Position numbers and translations under genes: made by a program. DNA of 64,000 bases from Candidatus Gottesmanbacteria bacterium (GTDB taxonomy: Bacteria; Patescibacteria; Microgenomatia; UBA10105; UBA927): contig CAIJMI010000005.1 of assembly GCA_903821745.1 (NCBI GenBank), positions 1 through 64,000 of the forward strand, read 5' to 3'. Below are positions 25,462-33,041 of the stretch, piece by piece; the stretch's first letter is position 1; each line of letters opens with the position of its first letter. The notes below the pieces were generated by a model, which had not been told where the DNA came from, did no database searches, and saw nothing but the letters and a program-made list of their open reading frames with translations.

Positions 25462-28308
25462 ATGTCTCAACTTACAGTGACCAATGGTGAAAAGACAGCA
25501 ATACCTGAATGGGAACACGATGTGCTTTCCTTTTGGGATGAACATCATACGTTTGAAGAATCCATTTCTTCACGACCTGAAGGAAAACGATATGTTTTTT
25601 ATGATGGTCCTCCGTTTGCCACAGGACTTCCGCATTACGGACACATTTTAGCATCAACGATTAAAGATGTGATCCCTCGATATTTTACGATGAAAGGGTA
25701 TCGTGTTGACCGAGTATGGGGATGGGATTGTCACGGAGTACCAATTGAGAACATGATTGAAAAAGAATTGGGACTAACGGGCGGAAAAAAGGGTATTGAA
25801 GCGTTAGGGATTGGTAAATTTAATGATGCATGTCGTGATGCAATTTTACGGTTTGATAAAGAATGGGAAAAAGTGGTCAGACGTATCGGCAGATGGGTAG
25901 ACTTCAAACATTCCTATAAAACCATGGATAAAACCTACATGGAATCCGTATGGTGGGCATTTAAGTCATTGTGGGACAAAGGACTTGTCTATGAAGGAAA
26001 AAAAGTTATTTTATATTGTCCACGATGTGCAACACCGCTTTCCAATTTTGAAATAGCCATGGACAATAGTTATAAAGATATAACAGAACCATCAACCACA
26101 TATAAATTTAAGGTTGCAGGCGCAAACGATACGTATCTTCTGGCCTGGTCAACAACCCCATGGAATAAACTGGTGACTACAGGACTTGCAGTGAATCCAA
26201 ATCTTACGTATGTATATGTCAAACAGGGTAAAGAAACCTATATTTTGGTAGAGACCAGGCTTTCGATGTTAATGGACACCCCGTATGAAATTGTCAAAAA
26301 AGTGATGGGGTCAGATCTTCACGGTATGAGTTATGAACCGTTATATGATTTCTACCCTGATCGAACGCCCGATGAGCAGGCATTTATAGTCGTTGCCGAT
26401 GAGTATGTTACTGCGACAGAGGGAACAGGTATCGTGACGTTGGCTGCCTACGGAGAAGAAGATTTTCGGGTAATGAAAAAACATCATTTGCAACTGCAGC
26501 AACATGTGGACAGTGAAGGAAAATTGAAAAAAGAGGTAACACCCTGGGCGGGGATGTATATATTAAAAGCAAATGCGGCAATTGATGCAGATTTAAATAC
26601 CCGGGGGCTTATCTATAAGGAAGAACCGATTACGCATAGTGTGCCGGTGTGTTATCGATGTGAAACACGGTTGTACTATGCACCAGTTCCCGCATGGTTT
26701 ATCGATGTACAAAAAATAAAACCAGAGTTGATTGCACAGAACAAGAATATTAACTGGTACCCCGGGTATTTAAAGGAGGGGAGATTTGGAAAAGGATTGG
26801 AGCAGGCGCCGGATTGGAATGTGTCACGGAGCAGATATTGGGGGACACCAATGCCGATATGGGTGCATGAAAATGAAGACGGCACAGTAACGCGGCGCAT
26901 TATTGAATCAATTGAAGAGCTGCAGCAATGGGCAGTTGATAAAGAACAAGTCAAAGATATTACGAATATTCACAGACAATATTTGGATGATATCGAATTG
27001 TGGGTTGATGAGAAAAAAACAGTGAAAGGGAAACGTATCCCCGAGGTGTTTGATTGTTGGGTGGAATCAGGAAGTATGCCGTATGCGTCCATTCATTATC
27101 CATTTGAACACAAAGAACAGTTTGAAAAATCTCATCCGGCACAATTTATTTCAGAATATATTGCGCAAACACGGGCATGGTTTTACACCTTGCATGTGAT
27201 GTCCGTCGGATTATTCGGATCTCACACATTTGAAAATGCCGTAACAACCGGAACTATTCTTGCAGAAGACGGCGCCAAAATGAGTAAGTCTAAAAATAAT
27301 TTTCCTGATTCGTCAATTGTATTTGAAAAATATGGCGTTGATGCCTTGCGATTTTATCTCATGAGTTCCGTGGTAATGAAAGCAGAGAACGTCAACTTTT
27401 CAGAAAATGGCGTAAAGGAAGTGTATCAAAAAATTATTAACATTTTGTGGAATGTCTTTAGTTTCTATCATCTATATAATGTGGAAAGGAAAGAGATAAT
27501 GGATCCAAAACCAGAGCATGTTTTGGATCGGTGGATCGTGAGTAAAACAAATTCACTCATTCGAGATGTCACAACGTCGCTTGATAGCTATGACACTGTT
27601 GTTGCGTGTCGACTTATTGGAGAATATGTTGATGACCTTTCAACATGGTATTTGCGGCGAAGTCGGGATAGGATCCGTCAGGATGAACATGCCCGAAATA
27701 TATGCGGGTGGGCCATTCGAGAACTTGTTAAAGTTATGGCGCCAATTACGCCGTTTATTACGGAACGCATTTATCAAAATCTCGTCATAGGTGATGAGTC
27801 AATTCATCTTGCGTCATGGTCATCATTTGATGGGTCACAAATTGATGAAAATCTTGAAAAGGCTATGGTAAACGTGCGGACAATCGTTGAAAAAATCCAT
27901 GCAAAGCGAAAAGAAAGTGCTATTGCAGTTCGGCAACCTTTGCAAAAAGCAACAATTTTCGGTAAATCAATTCAACTCGTTGATGAATTAATTTCTGTTG
28001 TTTTGGAAGAAACAAATATTAAGGTGCTTAAGATTATTGATCAAGATGTTGATGAAATAACAGTGTCATTAGACATAAAGCTCACACCTGAGCTTATTGA
28101 TGAAGGGAAAATGCGGGATGTAATTCGAAAAATTCAAGGATTACGGAAAGACAAAAAATGCGCGGTTACCGACAAAATTGTTGTGCAACTACCGGAAACA
28201 TATAAGACGCTGCCGACGGAATTTCTTGAAAAGATAAAATCAGAAACAATAGCAAAGGAAATTGTATGGGCAGAAACACTCGATATAACGACAGTGTCAC
28301 AGTCATAA
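25462..28308 (+). CDS. ileS: Isoleucyl-tRNA synthetase
   Basis: 948 residues. Class I synthetase charging tRNA-Ile: HIGH motif as PHYGH (57-61), KMSKS near residue 606, the CP1 editing domain between them, and a C-terminal anticodon-binding region. The segment WGWDCHGVPIENMIEKELG and the lack of the bacterial zinc-ribbon tail resemble the eukaryote/archaea-like type 2 IleRS, a type often resistant to mupirocin. The open frame extends to 25324, but that part is the T-box RNA; AGGAGG at 25445-25450 points to ATG 25462. It is controlled by the leader just upstream. Its end overlaps rodA by 43 bases. Confidence 0.95.
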   Translation: MSQLTVTNGEKTAIPEWEHDVLSFWDEHHTFEESISSRPEGKRYVFYDGPPFATGLPHYGHILASTIKDVIPRYFTMKGYRVDRVWGWDCHGVPIENMIEKELGLTGGKKGIEALGIGKFNDACRDAILRFDKEWEKVVRRIGRWVDFKHSYKTMDKTYMESVWWAFKSLWDKGLVYEGKKVILYCPRCATPLSNFEIAMDNSYKDITEPSTTYKFKVAGANDTYLLAWSTTPWNKLVTTGLAVNPNLTYVYVKQGKETYILVETRLSMLMDTPYEIVKKVMGSDLHGMSYEPLYDFYPDRTPDEQAFIVVADEYVTATEGTGIVTLAAYGEEDFRVMKKHHLQLQQHVDSEGKLKKEVTPWAGMYILKANAAIDADLNTRGLIYKEEPITHSVPVCYRCETRLYYAPVPAWFIDVQKIKPELIAQNKNINWYPGYLKEGRFGKGLEQAPDWNVSRSRYWGTPMPIWVHENEDGTVTRRIIESIEELQQWAVDKEQVKDITNIHRQYLDDIELWVDEKKTVKGKRIPEVFDCWVESGSMPYASIHYPFEHKEQFEKSHPAQFISEYIAQTRAWFYTLHVMSVGLFGSHTFENAVTTGTILAEDGAKMSKSKNNFPDSSIVFEKYGVDALRFYLMSSVVMKAENVNFSENGVKEVYQKIINILWNVFSFYHLYNVERKEIMDPKPEHVLDRWIVSKTNSLIRDVTTSLDSYDTVVACRLIGEYVDDLSTWYLRRSRDRIRQDEHARNICGWAIRELVKVMAPITPFITERIYQNLVIGDESIHLASWSSFDGSQIDENLEKAMVNVRTIVEKIHAKRKESAIAVRQPLQKATIFGKSIQLVDELISVVLEETNIKVLKIIDQDVDEITVSLDIKLTPELIDEGKMRDVIRKIQGLRKDKKCAVTDKIVVQLPETYKTLPTEFLEKIKSETIAKEIVWAETLDITTVSQS

Positions 28309-29318
28309 CACTCATTCTCTTGTCTTCGTTTGGATTATTTTTACTCCTAACGATAAACAACGCGTTGTTTTGGCAGCAACTTTTGTTTGTTGGCATTGGC
28401 ATCGGGTTATTCTTTTTTATCTCTCGAATCGATGTAGTGATTTTTAAATGGTTTGTACCATTTGGGTATGTACTCGGGAATCTGTTTTTGTTGTCCTCCT
28501 ATATTGGACCTGCAATTCGGGGAGCAAAACGGTGGATTGTGATTGGTGGATCTCAAATACAACCATCAGAGCTCGTGAAACCGCTCATGTTGTTTATTTT
28601 CTCCTACTTAATTACGAAATATCCACCAAAACATGCTCGAGCGATACTGTTTCATGTGGTATTATTTGTCATTCCCTTTTTTATCATTTTTCGTCAGCCG
28701 GATTTAGGAACGAGTTTGGTCTATGCAGCGATGTGGCTTGCTATGATGGTGATGGGAGGTCTTCCATTACCGTTAGTGTTCGGGAGTCTTGGTATTGGTA
28801 TTGTTGGTTTACCGCTCATATGGCGATTACTTGCTGAGTATCAACGGTCTCGTATTTATACGTTCATTAATCCGTTGAGTGATCCAAAAGGCGCCGGATA
28901 TAATGCCATTCAGGCAATGATTGCTGTTGGCAGCGGTGAGTTTTTTGGGCGCGGATTGGGATTGGGCACGCAAAGTCATTTACGGTTTCTTCCAGAGTAT
29001 TTTACGGATTTTATGTTCGCAACGCTTGTTGAAGAGCTTGGCTTCATTGGGGGAGCGCTTCTTTTAGGCTTATATGGGGTGTTATTATGGCGACTGTTGT
29101 ATCCGATGATTCATGGCAAGATCCACGGTCGGCTACCTGTCATTTATACCGTTGGGTTATTTATGATGCTTCTGACCCAAATTGTGGTTAATTGTGGCAT
29201 GAATATGGGGATTTTGCCAGTTACCGGGATTACCCTTCCGCTCGTTTCCTATGGAGGCAGCTCGTTGCTGTCGATAGCCATTTCATTCGGTATCCTTTGG
29301 GCAATTGCATTTGAATGA
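28266..29318 (+). CDS. rodA: RodA/FtsW-family SEDS glycosyltransferase
   Basis: 350 residues, about ten membrane helices. SEDS peptidoglycan polymerase; a second member besides FtsW in the dcw cluster. Motifs: GAKRWIVIGGSQIQPSELVKP, RQPDLGTSLVYAAMW, the loop FLPEYFTDFMFATLVEELGFIGG, and GITLPLVSYGGSSLL. Compared with FtsW the family 'TDF' loop is RodA-like, which suggests a role in elongation or general wall growth. It starts inside the end of ileS (AAGGAA upstream of ATG 28266). Confidence 0.9.
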   Translation: MGRNTRYNDSVTVITLILLSSFGLFLLLTINNALFWQQLLFVGIGIGLFFFISRIDVVIFKWFVPFGYVLGNLFLLSSYIGPAIRGAKRWIVIGGSQIQPSELVKPLMLFIFSYLITKYPPKHARAILFHVVLFVIPFFIIFRQPDLGTSLVYAAMWLAMMVMGGLPLPLVFGSLGIGIVGLPLIWRLLAEYQRSRIYTFINPLSDPKGAGYNAIQAMIAVGSGEFFGRGLGLGTQSHLRFLPEYFTDFMFATLVEELGFIGGALLLGLYGVLLWRLLYPMIHGKIHGRLPVIYTVGLFMMLLTQIVVNCGMNMGILPVTGITLPLVSYGGSSLLSIAISFGILWAIAFE

Positions 29319-29324
29319 CGAGGC

Positions 29325-29340
29325 TGGTACAATATCACTC
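29325..29340 (+). promoter_or_regulatory. Extended -10 promoter of rplU, leaderless type
   Basis: TGG + TACAAT (hexamer 29328-29333) ends 7 bases before ATG 29341. It has the same architecture as the promoters before mraZ and the MurE-like gene. Confidence 0.75.
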
Positions 29341-29649
29341 ATGTTTGCAGTCGTTGAGATATCAGGAAAACAATATATAGCAACTTCCGGAGAATCCATC
29401 GTTGTTGACGCAATTGATGGCCAAGTGGGTGAAACGGTGACATTTGACCGTGTTTTTCTCGTATCTGGAGAGAAAAAGATTGAGGTAGGCACACCAGTCG
29501 TAAAAGGCGCCAAAGTAACAGCAAAAATTTTAGAACAAGGAAAAGGTGAAAAATTAGATGTAAAACGATATAAGCAAAAGGTGCGATATCGAAAACACAT
29601 TGGTTTTAGAGCTCACGAGACAAAACTGGAAATAGTCTCAATTGGATAA
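29341..29649 (+). CDS. rplU: 50S ribosomal protein bL21
   Basis: 102 residues, normal length. bL21 binds 23S rRNA. Sequence features: N-terminal MFAVVEISGKQY, the VGETVTFDRVFLV strand and the basic C-terminal KRYKQKVRYRKHIGFRAHETKLEI. An upstream in-frame start at 29305 would add unconserved residues and would place the promoter inside the gene, so ATG 29341 is chosen. bL21 and bL27 are usually adjacent; here a methyltransferase gene lies between them. Confidence 0.95.
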   Translation: MFAVVEISGKQYIATSGESIVVDAIDGQVGETVTFDRVFLVSGEKKIEVGTPVVKGAKVTAKILEQGKGEKLDVKRYKQKVRYRKHIGFRAHETKLEIVSIG

Positions 29650-29654
29650 AATTC

Positions 29655-30812
29655 ATGACTTCACGATTATTCTTTTTCGGGCGAACCCCCGAATTATCAC
29701 TTTTTGAGCTTCAGGTTTTTGCTCCACAAGCAGTCATGTTGACTGATACGATTGCACGAGTTGAGGAAGACGTGATCGTTGATGGAACAGTTGCAACGGA
29801 CGAAACACTCATGAATCTTTTAGGTGGAACGATAAAAATTGCTTCGTATTGCGCTACGGTGTCTGAGTTAAATTCAACAGAATTAGTAAAATGGGTGAGA
29901 AGCGCAGATGCAGAAAAACGGATTACGTTTGGACTGAGCGGATACGGCGTAACAATCTCAATAATTAAACAATTAGTAGCAGAAATAAAAGATCTGTTTA
30001 CTTCGTCACATATCAGTGCGCGGTTTGTGCTTCCTCAGGATGGAAACGTTATCTCAGCTGTTGCAATTGAAAAAGATCATGTTGAGGAATTGGTGTTAAT
30101 TAAACATGAAGAAGAATTTATTATTGGAAAGACAACCTGTGTACAGCCATTTGAAAGTTGGAGCCGACGTGACTATGATCGGCCCCATGCAGATCCAAAA
30201 TCCGGGATGCTTCCACCAAAAGTCGCGCGAATGGTTGTTAATATTGCACTCGGCGCGGATAGCCGGGGCAAAACACTTCTTGATCCATTTTGTGGTATGG
30301 GAACCATTTTGGGTGAGGCTATGCTTCGCGGAGTCAATACACTGGGAAGTGATATTGATGAAGAGGTAGTCGTAAAAGCGAAAAAGAATATGTCATGGAT
30401 TATTCAGGAATATGATATGAAAACGAATGCGCGGGTGTTTGTTTCTGATGCTTCTCATGTTGCGCAGGAACTGGGAATCGTACGTATTGATGCTATTGCA
30501 ACAGATCCAATTATGGGAACACCAAGAATTGGAGAAGGAAAAATAACGGATCCAAAAGAAATTGCAAATATTGTAAAGGGCCTCGATAAATTATATATAG
30601 GATGTTTGAAACATTGGGGTTTAATCCTGAAGCCTGGTGGTGTCGTGGTGATAGCAATTCCATCCTTCACAGTTGCCGGTAGGGTCTATAGTGTGAAAAA
30701 AGCTGTTGACACGTGTGAAAACCTTGGATATACTAAGCACCTAGGTCCAATTGTCTACGGTAGACCGCACGCAATTGTTCAAAGAAATTTTTTTGTATTC
30801 ATAAAAAACTAA
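29655..30812 (+). CDS. Trm11/THUMP-type RNA or DNA methyltransferase
   Basis: 385 residues. The C-terminal half is a class I SAM-dependent methyltransferase with LLDPFCGMGTILGEAMLRG (near residue 210), GSDIDEEVV and a motif IV reading TDPIMGTP (near residue 283). The family is that of Trm11/TrmG10 tRNA guanosine methyltransferases, whose motif IV is normally DPPYG, so this is a variant. The N-terminal half (about 1-180) resembles the THUMP-containing RNA-binding part only weakly. It is packed between rplU and rpmA with gaps of 5 and 2 bases, suggesting co-expression with ribosomal proteins. Confidence 0.75.
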   Translation: MTSRLFFFGRTPELSLFELQVFAPQAVMLTDTIARVEEDVIVDGTVATDETLMNLLGGTIKIASYCATVSELNSTELVKWVRSADAEKRITFGLSGYGVTISIIKQLVAEIKDLFTSSHISARFVLPQDGNVISAVAIEKDHVEELVLIKHEEEFIIGKTTCVQPFESWSRRDYDRPHADPKSGMLPPKVARMVVNIALGADSRGKTLLDPFCGMGTILGEAMLRGVNTLGSDIDEEVVVKAKKNMSWIIQEYDMKTNARVFVSDASHVAQELGIVRIDAIATDPIMGTPRIGEGKITDPKEIANIVKGLDKLYIGCLKHWGLILKPGGVVVIAIPSFTVAGRVYSVKKAVDTCENLGYTKHLGPIVYGRPHAIVQRNFFVFIKN

Positions 30813-30814
30813 CT

Positions 30815-31066
30815 ATGGCACACGTAAAAGCAGGCGGAGTTGCAAAAGGAAATAAAGATTCAGTATCCAAAAGGTTGGGTACGAAAATTTATGGTGGGCA
30901 AATTGCTCAGCCAGGCAATATTCTCATTCGGCAAAAAGGAACTAAAATTTATCCAGGGTTAAATGTAAAAATGGGGAACGATTTTACCATCGCGTCTCTC
31001 ATTAAAGGGGTAGTGCAATTCGGTGTAAAAAAAGGTAAAAAAATAGTTTCTGTCCTGCCCGCCTGA
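30815..31066 (+). CDS. rpmA: 50S ribosomal protein bL27
   Basis: 83 residues. bL27 sits at the peptidyl transferase centre with its N-terminal tail. Recognisable from AHVKAGGVAKGNKDSVSKRLGTKIYGGQ and the IRQKGTKIYPG block. The sequence begins MAHVKAGG without the cleavable N-terminal extension seen in Firmicutes, which matches the absence of a Prp protease gene next to it. The tail is slightly divergent from the usual AHKKAGGS. Confidence 0.95.
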   Translation: MAHVKAGGVAKGNKDSVSKRLGTKIYGGQIAQPGNILIRQKGTKIYPGLNVKMGNDFTIASLIKGVVQFGVKKGKKIVSVLPA

Positions 31067-31076
31067 AAGGGTAGCA

Positions 31077-31889
31077 ATGGCTGATTCACAACAAATCTTG
31101 CATCTTGATATTGATTTAATTCAACCGAACCCCTTGCAACCTCGTGGACTTATTGCTCCTGAGGCGCTTGCAGATCTTGTATCCTCTATAAAAGAACATG
31201 GCATTATTGAACCTTTAGTTGTTGCTAAAACACCCGCTGGATATCAGATTATCGCTGGAGAAAGGCGTTGGAGAGCATCAAAACTTGCTGGACTTACCAC
31301 AGTTCCTGTGGTTATTAAAGAAACAACTGCAAAAGGCATGCTGGAGCTTGCAATCGTTGAAAACGTGCAACGCGAAGATCTTAATCCGATTGAACGCGCA
31401 CAAGCATTTCAGCGGTTAATTGAGGAGTTTGGTCTTACGGTAACGGAAATTGCAAAACGCGTTTCAAAAAGTGAATCCTACGTTTCTAATACGATGCGTC
31501 TTTTGGGGCTTCCTGATGCCATTAAGGATGGTCTTGTGTCCCAAGCGATATCAGAGGGTCATGCCCGTGCAATTGCTGGTTTAACGGACGTAAAACTCAT
31601 GGTAGAAGCGTATAAAACAATCCTTTCAGAAAATGCATCGGTGCGTCGTGCAGAAGATTTAGCAAGACGACTAAAAATGCAAAATGGTGGTCAGGAAAAA
31701 ACCACAAAAGTAGAACGCATTCATAGTGATGAACTGGATGGAATGGCAAAAGACATGGCAACAGCGGTCAATGGACTTGTAAAGATTACGCAATCAAAAG
31801 TTGAAGCGCGGCTTGTATTTGTTATTCGGGGAAATCTGGAAACAACGAGTATTATCCTCAAAAAGGTTCGAGAAAAGTTAGCTGCTTAA
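31077..31889 (+). CDS. parB: ParB/Spo0J-family chromosome partition protein
   Basis: 270 residues. The N-terminal ParB/Srx domain carries the CTP-binding motif GERRWRA (61-67) after QPNPLQPRG. A central helix-turn-helix domain follows (about 115-160, TVTEIAKRVSKSESYVSNTMRLL), then a short C-terminal dimerisation region. ParB loads on parS sites and slides as a CTP-dependent clamp. No parA gene is adjacent and no parS-like 16-mer was noticed in this window. Its stop overlaps the end of the convergent lepB gene by 4 bases. Confidence 0.93.
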   Translation: MADSQQILHLDIDLIQPNPLQPRGLIAPEALADLVSSIKEHGIIEPLVVAKTPAGYQIIAGERRWRASKLAGLTTVPVVIKETTAKGMLELAIVENVQREDLNPIERAQAFQRLIEEFGLTVTEIAKRVSKSESYVSNTMRLLGLPDAIKDGLVSQAISEGHARAIAGLTDVKLMVEAYKTILSENASVRRAEDLARRLKMQNGGQEKTTKVERIHSDELDGMAKDMATAVNGLVKITQSKVEARLVFVIRGNLETTSIILKKVREKLAA

Positions 31890-32458
31890 AATCCATATTG
31901 TGAATAATCCACTGGAGGAACAATCCAGAATTTATTTGTTGGCCAATAGCGAAATAATCCTTGCCCGACAAAATCAGTAAGCGCGATGGGACCAAATTCT
32001 CTGGAATCAGAACTATGGGAGCGATTGTCCCCACAAACAAAATAGGACCCTTCAGGGATAAGGATTTCATCGCCTTCCTTTAAGAAAAATTCACCTGTTG
32101 TGATGACATCACTTCCCAGGTAGGGTTCAGGTAATTCTTTTCCGTTAATGTAAAATTTGCTATTTTTCAAAACGAGGGTTTCTCCAGGAAGGCCAATGAC
32201 CCGTTTAATATAATCAATTTCCTTATTTGCAGGGGATTTAAAAATGACAACATCCCCGCGGTTTGGATTGTGGAATTTGTAGCCGATTTTGTTCGTGATA
32301 AGCAGTTCTTTGTCAACAAATGTCGGGAACATGGATGACCCAGTGATTTCCTGTGGAGAGAAGAGAAAAAGGTAAACCATAACAAGCATGGCAAGAAAAA
32401 CAACAATACCTTGCATAAAGTCAAAAAAAGAAGCAATCAACCGTTTGATAGTATTCAT
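31886..32458 (-). CDS. lepB: Signal peptidase I
   Basis: 190 residues. Membrane-bound S26 peptidase cleaving signal peptides from exported proteins. One N-terminal membrane helix (about 14-35), catalytic Ser42 in TGSSMFPTF and Lys85 in DYIKRVIGLPGE, then YFVCGDNRSHSSDSREFG, which is the C-terminal family box. A TAGATT hexamer ends 7 bases upstream of the ATG on the minus strand, fitting the leaderless pattern seen elsewhere in the window. It is divergent from the tRNA-Val gene. Confidence 0.96.
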   Translation of the reverse strand: MNTIKRLIASFFDFMQGIVVFLAMLVMVYLFLFSPQEITGSSMFPTFVDKELLITNKIGYKFHNPNRGDVVIFKSPANKEIDYIKRVIGLPGETLVLKNSKFYINGKELPEPYLGSDVITTGEFFLKEGDEILIPEGSYFVCGDNRSHSSDSREFGPIALTDFVGQGLFRYWPTNKFWIVPPVDYSQYGF

Positions 32459-32477
32459 AAATGTGAATCTATTTCTA

Positions 32478-32493
32478 TGATATAATGTGTAGG
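32478..32493 (+). promoter_or_regulatory. tRNA-Val promoter (extended -10)
   Basis: TGA + TATAAT (32481-32486), about 32 bases upstream of the mature tRNA 5' end. It faces away from the lepB promoter. Confidence 0.7.
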
Positions 32494-32518
32494 TCTTTTC
32501 AACAAGAAGAAAAGAAAC

Positions 32519-32591
32519 GGGCGTATAGCTCAGCTGGTAGAGCGTTTCATTGACATTGAAAAGGTCTCAGGTTCGAGTCCTGATACGCCCA
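32519..32591 (+). tRNA. tRNA-Val (anticodon GAC)
   Basis: Complete cloverleaf: acceptor GGGCGTA with TACGCCC, D stem GCTC/GAGC, anticodon stem TTTCA/TGAAA with loop TTGACAT (anticodon GAC), T stem TCAGG/CCTGA with loop TTCGAGT, discriminator A. The CCA end is not encoded (ACTAA follows), so CCA addition is needed. The tRNA reads GUC/GUU codons. Confidence 0.95.
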
Positions 32592-32681
32592 CTAATACAT
32601 TTGTTAAAAAGTTATTATACAAATTTTTTGTTAACGAAAATTTTGTTCTTATTAAGAAAACGGAGACTGAAAGCGATTTTA

Positions 32682-32746
32682 TATAATGGCAATTTATGAA
32701 TGCAAGTATTGGACCGTTAGTCATCAACTCCTGGCATAAAGTATGA
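32682..32746 (+). other. Possible 16-codon leader ORF with leaderless-type promoter
   Basis: A TATAAT (32682-32687) ends 8 bases before ATG 32696. The frame encodes MNASIGPLVINSWHKV and stops at TGA 32744-32746, overlapping the ATG of the following 60-codon ORF as ATGA. This coupling suggests a leader peptide or the start of a short operon, but it is too short to judge coding potential. It may be chance. Confidence 0.35.
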
Positions 32747-32925
32747 ATATTTTTGAATTAGATAGAGGATATAGACAAATAAAAGATGCAATTTTTTTAC
32801 ATAAATTGAATCAAAAGGCTAAAGAGGATAAAAATGAACCAACAAAATTACCTGTAGTTCAACAGGTAATACCTGAAGAATCCAAAGAAATATCAAAACA
32901 GGCTTACGGATTGACGTGGGATTAA
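32743..32925 (+). CDS. Small charged hypothetical protein
   Basis: 60 residues, not recognised. Charged and probably helical (RQIKDAIFLHKLNQKAKED), then a Pro/Val-containing stretch and an acidic end. No membrane segment. There is no Shine-Dalgarno, but its ATG overlaps the stop of a 16-codon ORF that follows a TATAAT box, so coupled translation is possible. A short palindrome (TAACTTA-TAAA-TAAGTTA) directly covers and follows its stop. Whether it is a true gene is uncertain. Confidence 0.4.
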   Translation: MNIFELDRGYRQIKDAIFLHKLNQKAKEDKNEPTKLPVVQQVIPEESKEISKQAYGLTWD

Positions 32926-32940
32926 CTTATAAATAAGTTA
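32923..32940. terminator. Possible weak hairpin after the small ORF
   Basis: A 7-bp AT-only inverted repeat with a 4-base loop, without a long T run. It could mark the 3' end of the tRNA-Val/small-ORF unit, or the end of the convergent secreted-protein gene. Weak evidence. Confidence 0.3.
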
Positions 32941-33041
32941 TTCATGTGATGAAGTCAAGCATTATAGCTAAAAAACAGGCAGACTTCACAATTCTAACGC
33001 AAGTATGTGCTACAAATGAGAGAAAAGACAAAATAAGTAGT

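Noticed and set aside
31077..31889. Replication origin or parS cluster near parB
   Set aside because: No parA, dnaA, DnaA-box cluster or parS-like palindrome was seen by eye; parB alone does not mark the origin.
32530..32727. Minus-strand frame of 65 codons ending in SGLEPETFSMSMKRSTS
   Set aside because: The end is the well-known spurious translation across a tRNA gene; it is antisense to tRNA-Val and has no start signal.
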